Assembly: GCA_038380435.1 (NCBI GenBank)
Contig: JAWZYU010000001.1
Coordinates: 15,666,001-15,730,000 of the forward strand
Direction: 5' to 3'
Length of the DNA: 64,000 bases
Origin: Ryuthela nishihirai
Lineage: Eukaryota; Arthropoda; Arachnida; Araneae; Heptathelidae
The notes under the pieces were generated by a model. It was not told the DNA's origin. It was given only the letters and a program-made list of their open reading frames with translations, and searched no databases. The number at the start of each line of letters is the position of its first letter. Positions within the stretch are counted from its first letter, which is position 1. A program made the position numbers and the translations under genes. Positions 36,991 to 48,286 of the stretch are shown here, piece by piece.

Positions 36991-37444
36991 ACAGGGATCT
37001 AGAACCTTTTCTAGGTCAAGAGCCAAACAGCCAAAAAAAAGTAAACCTACAAGTTTTAAGAGCCGCAAATTATAATTTTTATTGGGTCAACAGTCATAAC
37101 AAAAAAAAGGAAACCACAGATTATTTTATTAACTAAAAAACCATAACGTGCAATTTTAAAATAATTATTGAAATTATTAAACTTTAGAATTTGTTTTCTC
37201 TACCAACTTAAACAAATTTGGAGTGTATTTAGAGCATTTGAATTACATCAGTGCTTTCAAACTATCGTCTGCCAACCTGCTCTAGTGATTTTTTAATAAA
37301 ATTCATTATAAAATTCCATTGTTTGAACCAAGCCGTGTCAAGAGACATATTTTAGAGTGATCAGAGCGGCAGGTTCCCGACTACGAGCTCGCGTTCCAAG
37401 CTGTGGTGGGTAGGAATTAATATCTTTGCATAAAACAAATTGTT

Positions 37445-37637
37445 AAAAGTACCCATATTCCCATTAGCAGCTGCTTGCCACAGCGGTTGTCAGAAGCCTG
37501 CTATTGTAATACGACCTAGATATGATCTGTGAGGAAGGTGACTCCTAGAAAGGACAACGGAAGAAAAGAAACATCCATGTCCTATCCGATGTACTTTCGG
37601 TCAGTAGGCAAGCACGGCAACCACTTGGCTGCTGGAT
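37445..37637 (-). mobile_element. Second SINE family, diverged copy
   Basis: The order agcagctgcttgccacagcg, gtctgtgaggaaggtg-like, catccatgtcctat, then accacttggctgctgg follows the copy at 46171-46363. The B-box region has mutated. Confidence 0.6.
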
Positions 37638-38748
37638 TATTACAGTTGGCTGAAAATCAAATCTTCTTCCAGCTCCATAATTTTTTCCCAATAAAAAAGA
37701 TAACGAAGAAGATTATAATAATCATCCGATCTCTTAAACATAATGGAAGAAAAGAGTAAAAAAATCGAAATCTGATAAACGTATTAGAGACGACAAGACG
37801 AAAGATAGGTTAATTAAACTAACGTATGAATATCTAAAGAAGAAAATATTTCCAGTTAAAGATTTTAAATTTCTATCCGAACTTGCCTTAAAAATGCGTA
37901 AAGAAATGAAAATTATTTGAAAGTATTAAGGGCTCTGCACAGTGTAACACTAAGGCGAAACCTAGAATGAAAATATTTCAATCCAGTTATATCTGTTTCA
38001 GGCAATTAAAAGACGATAAAGCTTTGGAGTCAAAAATCAGTTTCTTAAAGAATAAAAGTAATAATGAATAATTTTGCTGCAACTATTAAGGTCGTTTCAG
38101 TATCAAATGGCTTAACCTATTTATCGGCAAAGATTGCCTTTCAGGACACTATATTTCTGTTCTTTTAGATGAACGTGAAACACAACTGCGAATGCTAGAA
38201 ACATCCCGGATCTTTTTTCCAGAAAGACCACTTGAATCTCCATCGATTTAAGGATGTTGTCGTCCAATTATTTCTTTGCAAAGAGGATTATGAAAAGACT
38301 TTGAGCTTTTTTTTCAACGTATAGTTTTTTCCCTAGATACTTGAAAGAGGAGAATTGTTTTCACAACAAACTGAATTGTCCAGAAATATTTGAACAAACT
38401 TCACTTTGTTAAACAAGTCTGTTGCCTTTTTCTACGATGAAGATTTGGTTAATTAAAGTTAAATGAAACCAATAAAACATTAGATTTTTAGTCACATTTC
38501 TTTAACGTATATCAGTACGGTTAATATTTGAAAACACGCTCTCTGTTGATAACAGCAAGAGCAATGAGATCGTTTTCGGCGAAACCTCGTAAAAATAATA
38601 CAACAACAACAAAAGGAACTCACTTTCTGCTTGTTCTTCCCTAAATAATTTATCTGTTTTGCCTTCGTTCGGTATTCGTTTCGTAATTTAGGGAACCCAT
38701 GTATGAATGCTAATTTAGGACTTTTCATATACATTTTGTCTCTTTATT
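37638..38748 (+). other. Intron sequence, no gene seen
   Basis: AT-rich. No domain is recognised in the short frames on either strand. Confidence 0.5.
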
Positions 38749-38764
38749 ACACACAGCAGTGAGA

Positions 38765-39154
38765 GTTGGGTTGGGTTGTTTTACCTCTGAGCGGCACTTT
38801 TTTGTACACCATGGGCTAAATGGCCAGGTCACATGGACCCCGAAGGCTCAGAGAAGGTTGGGGGAGGGGACCCACTGGAACAGCTGTTGGGAGACAGATG
38901 GTAGCCTCCCGTCAAGGCCATCCAGCGTGTTCTTTAACGTGCACAGGGTATGGCTCTCCCGCACACGTGGCCACGGCTTAACGTCCCATCCGACGGACGG
39001 CGGCCTTTTCAAGCCCATCGGTGTCCCCTACTGCCTGTCAGCAAGGCGGGGAAATTTTGCGGAGATAAATCTCAACGCTGACCCAGCTGGGACTCGAACC
39101 TGGGAACTACAGATTACGAGCCTGGCGCGCTACTGACTGAGCCACCCCCGCCCC
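38765..39154 (-). mobile_element. tRNA-derived SINE, main family, with 16-bp target duplication
   Basis: Flanked by acacacagcagtgaga at 38749-38764 and 39155-39170. The length is 390 bases. It closely resembles the copies at 26300, 29108 and 53451, including the block caggtcacatggaccccgaa. Confidence 0.96.
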
Positions 39155-39278
39155 ACACACAGCAGTGAGAAGAATGAGAGTTCTGGGCCAATGTTAAAGT
39201 ATAGGGAAACCCATGTTAACCTTAGGGAGATGTTTTGGGTGATGAGAGGTTAAACTAATTTTCAAAAGGTGATGTTTG

Positions 39279-39651
39279 TAAAAGATATGAAATGATGGGT
39301 TTTGTTCAGAAAATGTTGCAGTTATCATACACTTCACTGGATTATTGGGCTGTTGGGTTGTAAAAGCCAGGTAAATCGGAGAAGTAGACAAAGCCAGACA
39401 GTTTTAGGAAATAAGTTTAAAAAATATGGCAATTCAAAATCAGCAGGTAAAATGACGTTTTCGGGGGCTGGGAAAGAAAAATATGATGTAAAGATAGGTT
39501 TTGAAGTGAATGTACGGATTTTCTTTGCTCCATCAATGGATGAGAGGGTATGAAATGAATCCAATTTCGAAAAAAACTGCAAGTAATGAAATTACGGTGA
39601 AATCATGAAACAGCCTGGATAAAAATTGCAAATTTAAGCATAACATGCCAA
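39279..39651 (+). repeat. Left arm of a 375-bp inverted repeat pair
   Basis: The segment from aaagatatgaaatgatgggt to catgccaaatgtctct is matched in inverted orientation at 42035-42421 with only a few differences, including a 6-base insertion in the other copy. Both arms contain the same open frames on both strands, none recognisable. About 2.4 kb, including a minisatellite and a polymerase fragment, lies between the arms. Confidence 0.9.
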
Positions 39652-39911
39652 ATGTCTCTCAGCATTGTCTAGGGCGCTAATTGTGTGCTTTTGTTGTATT
39701 GAACATTTGAAGTGATGTGGGTTAGAAAAAGTTGGAGGAAATTTCTGAAGATGAGATTTGTATTTATTTTGAAAATGATGAAGAGCATTGGATTAAATGA
39801 AATGAAGATGAGAAATGGAGAGTAAAATTTGGGTACGAATGATGGTATGTGTGCGAGATGTAAAAATTTTTAAAGATTGAATTTGAAGTGAAAAGTGATT
39901 AAAATAAATAA

Positions 39912-40080
39912 TAAATACCCCCTGAAGCAGCTGCTTGCCACAGAGGTCTGACAGGAGCCTGTCAGTTTATATGACACAGCAGAAGATCTGAGAGGATGGC
40001 AGGACCTCAGCAGAAAACAACACGAACATCCATGCCTTACCCGGGGCTCGAACCCAGGTCCCTTAGATCAGAAGGTTAGA
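39912..40080 (-). mobile_element. Second SINE family, partial copy
   Basis: From taaatacccc through agcagctgcttgccacagag, then catccatgccttacccgg, to ggctcgaacccaggtccctt, which is the inverted B box. It stops before the A box. Closely similar to 46171-46363. Confidence 0.85.
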
Positions 40081-40379
40081 ATAATTTGGAGAATGTAAGA
40101 AGTTTGTAGAGAGAGAAAAGATTTTCTTTTTAACGTTATCCTACTTATTCAAATTTGAGTAACCTGTACTTACATTTATTTAAGTTCAATTGACTGATGC
40201 AATACGTGACAAGCACACTTCACCTGGTCACATCTATGTGTCGTGATATGGAAGGTTAACTGATTCTAAGCCCCTTCTCACTCCTCTTCCCATCCTCACT
40301 CTTTCCCGAGCGCAAAAAACTCTTCCAGTTGCTGTAACCGGAGTCCCTACTTGTGAGAAATCCTCTCACACCGCTACTA

Positions 40380-41252
40380 GACCTCCCCTCCTCCTCTCTC
40401 CCCTCCTCACTCCTCCTCCTCCTCTCTACCATTTTTAATAAAGTTAAGAGTAATCCTCCCCTCTCCCCCTACTCACTCCTCATATCTCCCCTTTGTAATA
40501 AAGTTAAGAGTAATTCTCCCCTCTCCCCCTACTCACTCCTCATATCTCCCCTTCGTAATAAAGTTAAGAGTAATCCTCCCCTCTCCCCCTCCTCACTCCT
40601 CATCCCTCCCTTTTGTAATAAAGTTAAGAATAATCCTCCCCTCTCCCCCTACTCACTCCTCATCCCTCCCCTTTGTAACAAAGTTAAGAGTAATTCTCCC
40701 CTCCTCCCCCTCCTCACTCATCCTCCACATCCCTCCCCTTTGTAATAAAGTTAAGAGTAATCCTCCCTCTCCCCCTCCTCACTCCTCATCCCTCCCTTTT
40801 GTAATAAAGTGAAGAGTAATCCTCCCCTCCTCCCCTCCTCACTCCTCATCCCTCCCTTTTGTAATAAAGTTAAGAGTAATCCTCCCCCTCCTCATCGCAC
40901 ACCTTTGTAATAAAGTTAAGAGTAATCTTCCCCTCCTCCCCCTCCTCACTCCTCATTCTCATCCTCATCTCTCCCCTTTGTAATAAAGTTAAGAGTAATC
41001 CTCTCCTCTCCCCCTCCTCACTCCTCATCCCTCCCTTTTGTAATAAAGTTAAGAGTAATCCTCCCCTCTCCCCCTCCTCACTCCTCATCCCTCCCTTTTG
41101 TAATAAAGTTAAGAGTAATCCTCTCCTCCTCCCCTCTCCCCCTCCTCACTCCTCATCCTTCCACTTTGTAATAAAATTAAGGGTAATCATCCCCTCCTCT
41201 CCCCATACCTCCTCCTTATCCCTCCCCTTTGTAATAAAGTTAAGAGTAATCC
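40380..41252 (+). repeat. 60-bp pyrimidine-rich minisatellite, 14 units
   Basis: Each unit joins a pyrimidine tract (cctcccctctccccctcctc and variants) to ttgtaataaagttaagagta. Units recur at about 60-base spacing, ranging from about 46 to 72, near 40435, 40496, 40556, 40616, 40677, 40744, 40802, 40862, 40908, 40980, 41040, 41100, 41168 and 41231. Most contain AATAAA on the + strand. The proline- and leucine-rich or glutamate-rich frames here are repeat translations, not genes. Confidence 0.95.
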
Positions 41253-41850
41253 TTATATTTAAATTTCCACAAATCTTTTACTATAAAGTGGCCACCAAAT
41301 CCTTTGAGATTATGAAACAACACTGGTATTTCAAGTGAGAATTTGTATTGAAGATTACATTTGTTGTGAACAGCACCTCTGTATTTTCCAGTTAAGTGGT
41401 CGTGGTCCCTTACTCTATCAGTTCCTAAAATTTTTCCACAAATGTTACAATATTTCGTTCCAGTAAAAATTTGCCAATCAAAATCAGTCATCTTGACATT
41501 TCTTTTCTTCAAATCATTGATCAAATTTTCGGCTTCGATCATTTCATTCAAAAATTGTTCTGTTACATTTTTTCCTCTGTACATTCTGGTTTTTATCAGT
41601 TTATCTTCCGGTCCAACTATGATATATGCAAATCCTGACGGTATTAAATGCTTAGTTCGCATCCTACATGGATTAATCTCAATTCTTCTACATTTGGAAA
41701 AGTTTTCTAAGTCTGCGTAAATCACATATGGGTGTTTCAAACCGTTTTTAATCATATGGAATTTCGTACTATTTACTTCGGGAAACCTGATAGTTTGTAA
41801 AGTGATTTGCAATTATCTACGTGATTAAAGAATTATTAACGACTTTGAAA
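41240..41850 (-). pseudogene. Polinton/Maverick-type DNA polymerase B fragment
   Basis: On the - strand the frame contains HPYVIYADLENFSKCR, which fits the start of the 3'-5' exonuclease domain of protein-primed family B DNA polymerases. It then has YCNICGKILGTDRVRDHDHL and KYRGAVHNKCNLQYK, a zinc-binding module with C-x2-C and DHDH typical of Polinton and related polymerases, and finally VLFHNLKGFGGHFIVKDL. It ends at 41240 where the minisatellite begins, so the polymerase and C-terminal catalytic domains are absent. The upstream part of the same gene lies at 42500-43570. Confidence 0.85.
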
Positions 41851-42466
41851 GAAACTCAGTCAATCCCTGAAAGTTAGATTCACATTACAAATAAAATTTA
41901 AAAATCAAACGGATCCTGAAAGACAGAAAGAAATATATGCACATTTTTCGACATGTAACGAAATAATCAGTTTGCCTACCTATCTCATTGAGATAGGTAG
42001 AAAAAAAAGAGAAATTTGGAACTCAAAAAAAGAGACATTTGGCATGTTATGCTTAAATTTGCAATTTTTTTCCAGGCTGTTTCATGATTTCACCGTAATT
42101 TCATTACTTGCAGTTTTTTTCGAAATTGGATTCATTTCATACTTTCTCATCCATTGATGGAGCAAAGAAAATCCGTACATTCACAGATATCACTTCAAAA
42201 CCTATCTTTACATCATATTTTTCTTTCCCAGACCCCGAAAACGTCATTTTACCTGCTGATTTTGAATTGCCATATTTTTTAAACTTATTTCCCAAAACTG
42301 TCTGGCTTTGTCTACTTCTCCGATTTACCTGGCTTTTACAACCCAACAGCCCAATAATCCAGTGAAGTGTATGATAACTGCAACATTTTCTGAACAAAAC
42401 CCATCATTTCATATCTTTGAGATTAATTAATTAATTAATCTCATTGAGATAGGTAGGCAAATTGAT
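41849..42466 (+). repeat. Foldback insertion in the Polinton polymerase gene
   Basis: Bases 41849-41999 are an inverted copy of polymerase coding sequence at about 43075-43224: on the + strand they read LKVRFTLQIKFKNQTDPERQ. They end in a perfect 25-base palindrome around ctacctatctcattgagata. The rest (42035-42421) is the second arm of the 375-bp inverted repeat. At 42441-42459 cattgagataggtaggcaa appears again. Confidence 0.85.
42035..42421 (-). repeat. Right arm of the 375-bp inverted repeat pair
   Basis: Inverted match of 39279-39651. It sits inside the foldback that splits the polymerase gene. Confidence 0.9.
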
Positions 42467-42498
42467 CGCGACGATTTATTAAAGAATAAATCGTCGCG
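42467..42498. repeat. Perfect hairpin, 14-bp stem, 4-base loop
   Basis: cgcgacgatttatt pairs perfectly with aataaatcgtcgcg across aaag. It lies exactly where the polymerase coding sequence stops and the foldback begins. Confidence 0.9.
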
Positions 42499-42499
42499 A

Positions 42500-43570
42500 G
42501 TGAAATTATGAAGACAGTATGGGCAGGGATAGGATTCACCATTATGTCTTGAAAGGTATGCTGTAACCCTACTATAATTTTTAATCCAACAATAGTGAGA
42601 ATTACTGTCGTCTCTTAAAAGTAAAAGTTGTATAGGTTCTTTAACAGGATTCTATGAAATATATGACGTATGCAAACCATCTTTCTTAGAATTTAAAACA
42701 TTTATAGAAAGATTATTTAAAACCTTAACCTCGAGATTTGATCGAGGGTTACTGGATAAGGGATCGAGGGTTATTGAAGTCTAAGAAGTTTTCAAATATT
42801 TTATATTTTTCCACACGTTGTGGATGGTCCTTAGCAGGATATAGAGCTGGTAATATTGACCACAAGAAACATTTGTTGTCGTAGTTTTGAACATTCACTA
42901 TTCCTTTTGTAGATTTCAAATGTTCTGGTAAAAACATTTTTCAAATGTTCTGGTCCAACTGCATTAAACTGAGACATCTGAATATCCATAGAAATTATTT
43001 TGTCAAACACCCATCCATTTCCCTTTTGTATAAAATTTTCAAAGTCGTTATCAATTTTCTCAAAAGCATTTTTTAGTAATTCATTGAGATAGGTAGGCAA
43101 GCTGATTATTTCGTTACATGTCGAAAAATGTGCATATATTTCTTTCTGTCTTTCAGGATCCGTTTGATTTTTAAATTTTATTTTAATGTGAATCTAACTT
43201 TTAGGGATTGACTGAGTTTCTTGCCAATTATATGTTTCCATTTATTGTTATTTTTCTCTAGGAAACTTTTTATGTCTTCTCTGGCATTTATGTTATCAAT
43301 TTTATATGTGCGAAACGTTTTCCCTAAAGCACTGCTTTTCTTTATATGATATTGATTCAGATGATAATTATAATAGTCTTTTTTGTTAACTCTGGAATTG
43401 CAAATTTCGCATGTTTAAAATGTGCCAGAAGTGCATGCAGTTTACTTATGACGGTTCATATTGGATATGCGAATAGATTTCCCACAGTTGGTACATTGAA
43501 TACTTGCGTTCATCTTTGAGTTAGCAGTTATACACTCTTTATTATAGCAGCTAAAAATCATGGTCTCTTG
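42500..43570 (-). pseudogene. Polinton/Maverick-type polymerase, N-terminal region
   Basis: Read from 43570 downward on the - strand: a C2H2-like motif CTNCGKSIRISNMNRH, a second CEICNSRVNKKDYYNYHLNQ, then FRTYKIDNINARE, a segment with LNELLKNAFEKIDNDFENF and GNGWVFDKIISMDIQMSQFN, then IVNVQNYDNKCFLWSILPAL, and finally IQLLLLRDDSNSHYCWIKNY with a cysteine pair CPYC. This order is the usual N-terminal arrangement of Polinton-type protein-primed polymerases. Stops and frameshifts interrupt it near 43440, 43190 and 42900. The continuation is at 41240-41850, after the foldback. Confidence 0.82.
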
Positions 43571-43699
43571 AGGCTTGCAAAATCGGATTTTTTTGCATAA
43601 TCAGAAGTTGAGATGGACATCTCTGTAGTGTATGTCCAAGAGTAATTTCTAAACAATACCGATGTTATAAATCATAATCTTATGTTCCTCTTTGTCAAT

Positions 43700-44386
43700 A
43701 ATATAGCTTTTTTTCAGTAAAATATCCAAATTTTCGACAATTTCATTTACTACTTCTGGTACTGGTGTTTCCAGCTCGTTTACTAGCAATCAAAATTGAT
43801 AATTTTTCGCAAATGTCATCAAAACTCTTGTATACTCCAGAACCAAACTGCTGACTTTCTATTACTATGAGAATCATTTTAATCGCCTTTAAATATTTTC
43901 TAAGGGCCTCAATGTGATTATCGATAATTCGATATTTCTCAGTAGTTCTACCAGAACGTTTGGTTTCTGTAGCCTTATTGCCTCCAGTTTCTGAAGATGG
44001 CCGATTGTTTTATAAATCATTTCTTTCAGCTCAGCAATGGGATTTCTCGCCTGTAAGATTTCACTCGAAAATTTTAGTTTATATTGGTTTAATATTTCGT
44101 CTTGCAAGTTGGAGTCTGGATTATAAACGAACGTTTTTTCTGGCATCTCAGTGGTCTCTTCTGATTTTAAAGTTTTCACTACATCTTGTATGTTTTTCAT
44201 GGTTTCTTCGCACACAGTTTCCAGACCTTTTAACTGTTCCACCACTGGTTTGTGGAATTCTTCGAGCGTTTCCTTAACTCGTTCCTCTCCCAAAATAGTA
44301 TCTTCAATTTTCGACTTTGTAGTAGTCCGCGATATCAAGATTTCATCTATAATACTGTGTAATTGCTTAAGATCCTTCATCTTCAT
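43700..44386 (-). pseudogene. Coiled-coil ORF, probably Polinton-associated
   Basis: The frame at 43889-44386 starts MKMKDLKQLHSIIDEIL and is rich in leucine, glutamate and lysine with heptad-like spacing (ETMKNIQDVVKTLKSEET, IYKTIGHLQKLEAIRL). A second frame continues with CEKLSILIASKRAG to about 43770. I do not recognise the protein. Its position directly upstream of the polymerase, on the same strand, suggests it belongs to the same element. Its 5' side is cut by the Helitron-like insertion at 44390. Confidence 0.5.
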
Positions 44387-44389
44387 ACA

Positions 44390-45458
44390 TCTATATCATA
44401 AAAGGTGTCTGTCTGTGTATCTATCTGTCTGTGTATCTATCTGTCTGTCTGTCTGTCTGTGGCAGCCATAACTCATCGGGAAATCAACGTACACTCTCCA
44501 ACTTTACGGGGAACGTTTCTGGTTATGGTCCGGATTGCAGTGTCAAATTTCAGGTCGAAAGTCCAAAAGGGGGTCTTGCTAGAAGCAAATATATACCATG
44601 CTATTCCTGCGGGAAACGAGAATCGATGTTAAATTTACTGTTGCCATTTATTGTTCCCTAACTGTGAAAGTAAAGAGTTAAAATAGCATTTAACTCTTCT
44701 GCTGCAAATCTGATGCCATTTCCAGATTCCCTACATTTTCAAAAGCATTATTTAGGCGTTCAATTGCAGCTAGGGACCTGATTTTTAATTAAAAATGGTG
44801 TCGGGCACGGGGAACCCGCCTGCGAAATTTGGAACCTTACGGTGAAGTACGTCGGGAATTACAGAATGCCAAAATCTGACGAAATAAATATCTCGATCGT
44901 TTGCCACGGGCTCTGAGAGCACGCGCCGAGTCAGCAATGACCTTTGCAACACCGGGAAATTCTTCGTGTTCAATTTGTCATAAAATGTCGGGGGGAGGAT
45001 ACTCACAAAACTAATCATTAGTCCAGAAACAACAAAATATGCAGATTAAAAGTGATACACGAGTTGTCACAATTTGCTTAGAGACGAAGCCACGGGCCAA
45101 GTGAGAACCTGATTTTAAAACCATTCACGGGCCAAGTGAGAACCTGATTTTTAAACCATTCACGGGGGACGCTGAGCATGAAATTACGACCGTGCGAACG
45201 AATATCACGGGTGCCCTAGGGCGGCGAAATTTGTGGTAACGGAAATAAAATCTGATAGCTTACGCAGAAACTAAGCCACGGGCTACGAAGAATGCTCTCT
45301 GACGTTAACAACGATCCGGGCATATTTCTTCCTGTTGAAATATGTGCTAAAGTGTCGGGAGGGGGGGGGGGAATTACAAAATTTACCTTTAATGCAGTGA
45401 AAATAAGAATATACAGGTTAAAAGTGACACCCGGGCAGCGCCGGGTACATTCAGCTAG
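44390..45458 (+). mobile_element. Nonautonomous Helitron-like element, full length
   Basis: Starts tctatatcataaaaggtgtc after an A, and ends ctag before a T, matching Helitron insertion between A and T with TC and CTRR ends. Ten bases before the CTAG is a hairpin with stem acccgg / ccgggt (45429-45434 and 45441-45446). There is no Rep/helicase gene. The translated frames with repeated SVC and the block AAITHREINVH are shared with the other copies and are not genes. Confidence 0.8.
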
Positions 45459-45810
45459 TCTGTATAATAAAAGAAGGTATCTGTCTGTTTGTATGGGTGT
45501 GTGTCTGTCTACCTGTGGCAGCCATAACTCAACGGGAAATCAACGTACACATTCCAAATTTTCAGAGAATGTTTCTGGTTGTGGTCCGGAGTGCAGTGCC
45601 AAATTTCAGGTCTAAAGTCCAAAAGGGAGCCTTGGTAGAACCAAACATATTTGCCTTGCTATTCCTACGGGAAACGGGAATCGCTGTCAAATTTACTGTT
45701 GCCATTTTATACTCTCTAACTGTGAACGTAAAGAGTTAAACTAGCGTTTAAATGTTCTGTTGCAAATCTGATGCCGTTGCCAGATTCCCCACATTTCCAA
45801 AAGCATTATT
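45459..45810 (+). mobile_element. Second Helitron-like copy in tandem, 3' truncated
   Basis: Begins tctgtataataaaagaaggt immediately after the CTAG of the preceding copy. It follows the same order (gtct run, tggcagccataactcaacgg, gtgaacgtaaagagttaaa) until about 45810. No hairpin or CTAG end was found. Confidence 0.78.
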
Positions 45811-45879
45811 TTGGAAATCAAAAGACTATAGCTAAAAGCCTATAGCTATAAAACTATATCTATAAATAAAATAACTAAG

Positions 45880-46133
45880 CTAGATTTAGGGGTGACCAAG
45901 AAGCTGATGCTCCCCCCTTTTCAGAATGATAGTAAAAGTAATAGAGGCAAAAAATTATTAAACTTATTTTTATTTCATGCATTTTTCAAGAAATTTTTAA
46001 AGACCTGTAAAACGGAAGAGGAAAATACTGCATTTGAAATGTTGTCTCTTTTTTCCCCCGTTTACTTCTTTCCGGCTCGATTGTGTCTCTTTCCCTCTCC
46101 CCCCCCCCCCGATATTTTTCTATATCCAGGCCT
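45880..46133 (+). mobile_element. MITE-like family, copy 2
   Basis: From tagatttaggggtg to atatccaggcct, with the shared block catgcatttttcaagaaatt and a c run near 46100. Same family as 33988-34264. Confidence 0.75.
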
Positions 46134-46170
46134 CGTTTCGAAGTTTAAAACAACAGTAAACAAAAATAAC

Positions 46171-46363
46171 TAAATACCCCTCCAACAGCTGCTTGTCACA
46201 GAGGTCTGACAGGAGCCTATCAGTTTATATGCCATAGTACAAGGTCTGTAAGGATGGCAGGACCTCAGCAGAAAAACAACAAAATCATCCATGCCTTACC
46301 CGGGGCTCGAACTCATGTCCCTTAGATCAGTAACCAAGCGTGCTAACCAATTGGCTAGTAGAC
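46171..46363 (-). mobile_element. Second SINE family, best preserved copy
   Basis: On the - strand it starts with gccaattggttagcacgc, a tRNA A-box region, then has the B box region (inverse seen as ggggctcgaactcatg), followed by a unique body ending in ggggtattta. It is about 193 bases long. The source tRNA is not determined. Confidence 0.82.
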
Positions 46364-47389
46364 CTTTAATATTGAATAACATTTTACTATTTTACTATTA
46401 AATTCCCTAAAGATACATGTGAAACACAAACAACACATATCAGAATAGAGAAGTTCGCTTCAACGAATGGAGCTTGTCATTTACCGACTTTTGCATCCTC
46501 TACTGATGAAAATTCTATCAAAGGGATCATTCTGAAAATGCAAATGTTTCGTTACTGATCAAAAACAAATATATTTTTTCGTTTATTTCTAAAAGCAAAA
46601 AAAAAGTTGAGTTTCAACAGACCAATAGATGTATGGACGCCAAAGGGAGAATTATGCATCGTTTTTTGGAAACGAAACGAGTTAAAATGAAGTGTTATCT
46701 GTCTTAAGGGTTAACTAGGTAGAGTTATTAAGGTTTCTTTTATCTGTGTGTCTGGTAGAAAAAAAAGGCAGTCCATTCTCCCTCAACAAAGATTCAGAAG
46801 GGATGCAATTTCACCATATTGTAAGCATATTGTATGTATATAGATATATATTGGGATGTATTTCAATATCTTAAAATAACTATCGAAGAAAATAATCCGT
46901 TGAGATAGTTTAAATAGTCAGAACAGAGACCGTATGACGTTAAATACTTCCTTAGAATAAAAAAGAAAAAAGTAAAAACTTCCTTAGAACTGAAGATCCG
47001 TAGATAAATCTGACTTGGCAACTCTACCGTTTCTTTTCTGGAGAAAAAAATAATAAAAATTTCTCAAAAATAATAAAAGTTGAATAATAGTAGTTTTTAA
47101 TAAAATTCGTGCTTTAAGGGTTGCATTATGAATTGCAATCGGAATCTAAAGCCTATTGTCCCCAAAATATAGGATGTATATTTTAGTTTTTCTTTCACAA
47201 GCACCATAAAATACAAGGTAGGGCAAAATCCATTTTGTGGGAGAAAGTTTAATGTCAAAGACATCAGTGTTCCTAGAAGCATCCTTATTTGCATAAAAAT
47301 ATTTTTTACCAGCTTCCATAAACATCGATTTGACGCACACTGAGAAGCAAAGCGCAGCAACATTAAAACATTGAAATGGAATGAAATTA
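46364..47389 (+). other. Intron sequence, no gene seen
   Basis: AT-rich. A block near 46490-46620 resembles a single diverged unit of the 292-bp satellite. Frames at 47097-47502 (-) lie next to the Tc1-like element and have no recognised domain. Confidence 0.4.
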
Positions 47390-47677
47390 CAGGAGTTCAT
47401 CAAAATAATGGAAACACGTCCTGCTTGTGGAGAACATTTCACTAAAAAGTTATAGGCCCACTTCGGGTGTTCAGAACAGATGAAATTCGACGCGGAATAC
47501 ACTTATACTAGTCATGCACATATGTTAATGGAATGTGGGACCATTCTTCCTGTAAAATATGGTCCAACTGTGCCAGTGATGCTGGAGGTGGAAAGTGTGA
47601 TCTGACCTTGCGCTCCAGATATTCTCACAAATGTTCAATAATATTGAATCTGTATATTGAGGTGGTCAGGGTAGCTG

Positions 47678-48286
47678 CTATACCTCATCCTCATGCTCTG
47701 CAAACCACAACTTGACACGTTTCACACAATGCACAGGTGCATTTTCCGCTTGAAACCAAGGACGGTCATTAGGGAACATTGTCCACAAAATTGGGTGAAG
47801 GGGGTCCCCGAGAATGGATTCATACGTTGCGGATGTAACACGACCCTGCAGAATAACTAATGACCCTAAGAAATGCCAAGATATGGCACCCCAAAGCATG
47901 ATTCACAGTCGGGGTGGTACGTTTCTGTAGGTATTCGCCAGATGTACACTCTACCAGTGGCGGGAAACAATGTGTAGCACGATTTAGTTTTTATGTGCTT
48001 TGCTCTACTTTACACGTTTTGTTGCATTGATGTTAGTAATCAGAGATTTATTAATTGCAGCACGGCCATAAATACCGGCACAATGAAGTTCCCGATGACC
48101 TATTATGACGGGAACGGGATCGTTCCGACTGGTGTTCAACTCTACTGCTATTTGCGGTGCTGTGGTCGTGTGCTTCCGTTGTACAATCCGTTGCCAACGT
48201 TGTCCTATCCCTATTTGACTACTTCGCATGGAGTCCACAATTTGCACTTTCGGAGGCAACGCCCTCTCCTTTTTGATAGTAGTCAT
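47678..48286 (-). pseudogene. Tc1-like transposase pseudogene
   Basis: The N-terminal part (48286 downward) contains a helix-turn-helix-like stretch with GIGQRWQRIVQRKHTTTAPQ and ELNTS. The catalytic part (47899 downward) has MLWGAISWHFLGSLVILQ and a second catalytic region reading WFQAENAPVH, where the usual Q-D-N has become A-E-N. The first catalytic aspartate region is not readable, and the two parts are in different frames with sequence missing between them. The enzyme cannot be functional. Confidence 0.85.

Noticed and set aside
38759..39136. 125-residue open frame, with close relatives at 26306-26569 and 53501-53716
   Set aside because: It translates the antisense of the SINE. The similarity between frames comes from the repeat, not from a conserved protein.
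40353..40745. Proline- and leucine-rich 130-residue frame
   Set aside because: It is the translation of the 60-bp minisatellite, with the reading kept open only because the unit length is a multiple of three.
44405..44632. Cysteine-rich small protein that might look like a secreted peptide
   Set aside because: The cysteines come from the gtct microsatellite inside the Helitron-like element. There is no signal peptide, and the frame is shared with other copies.
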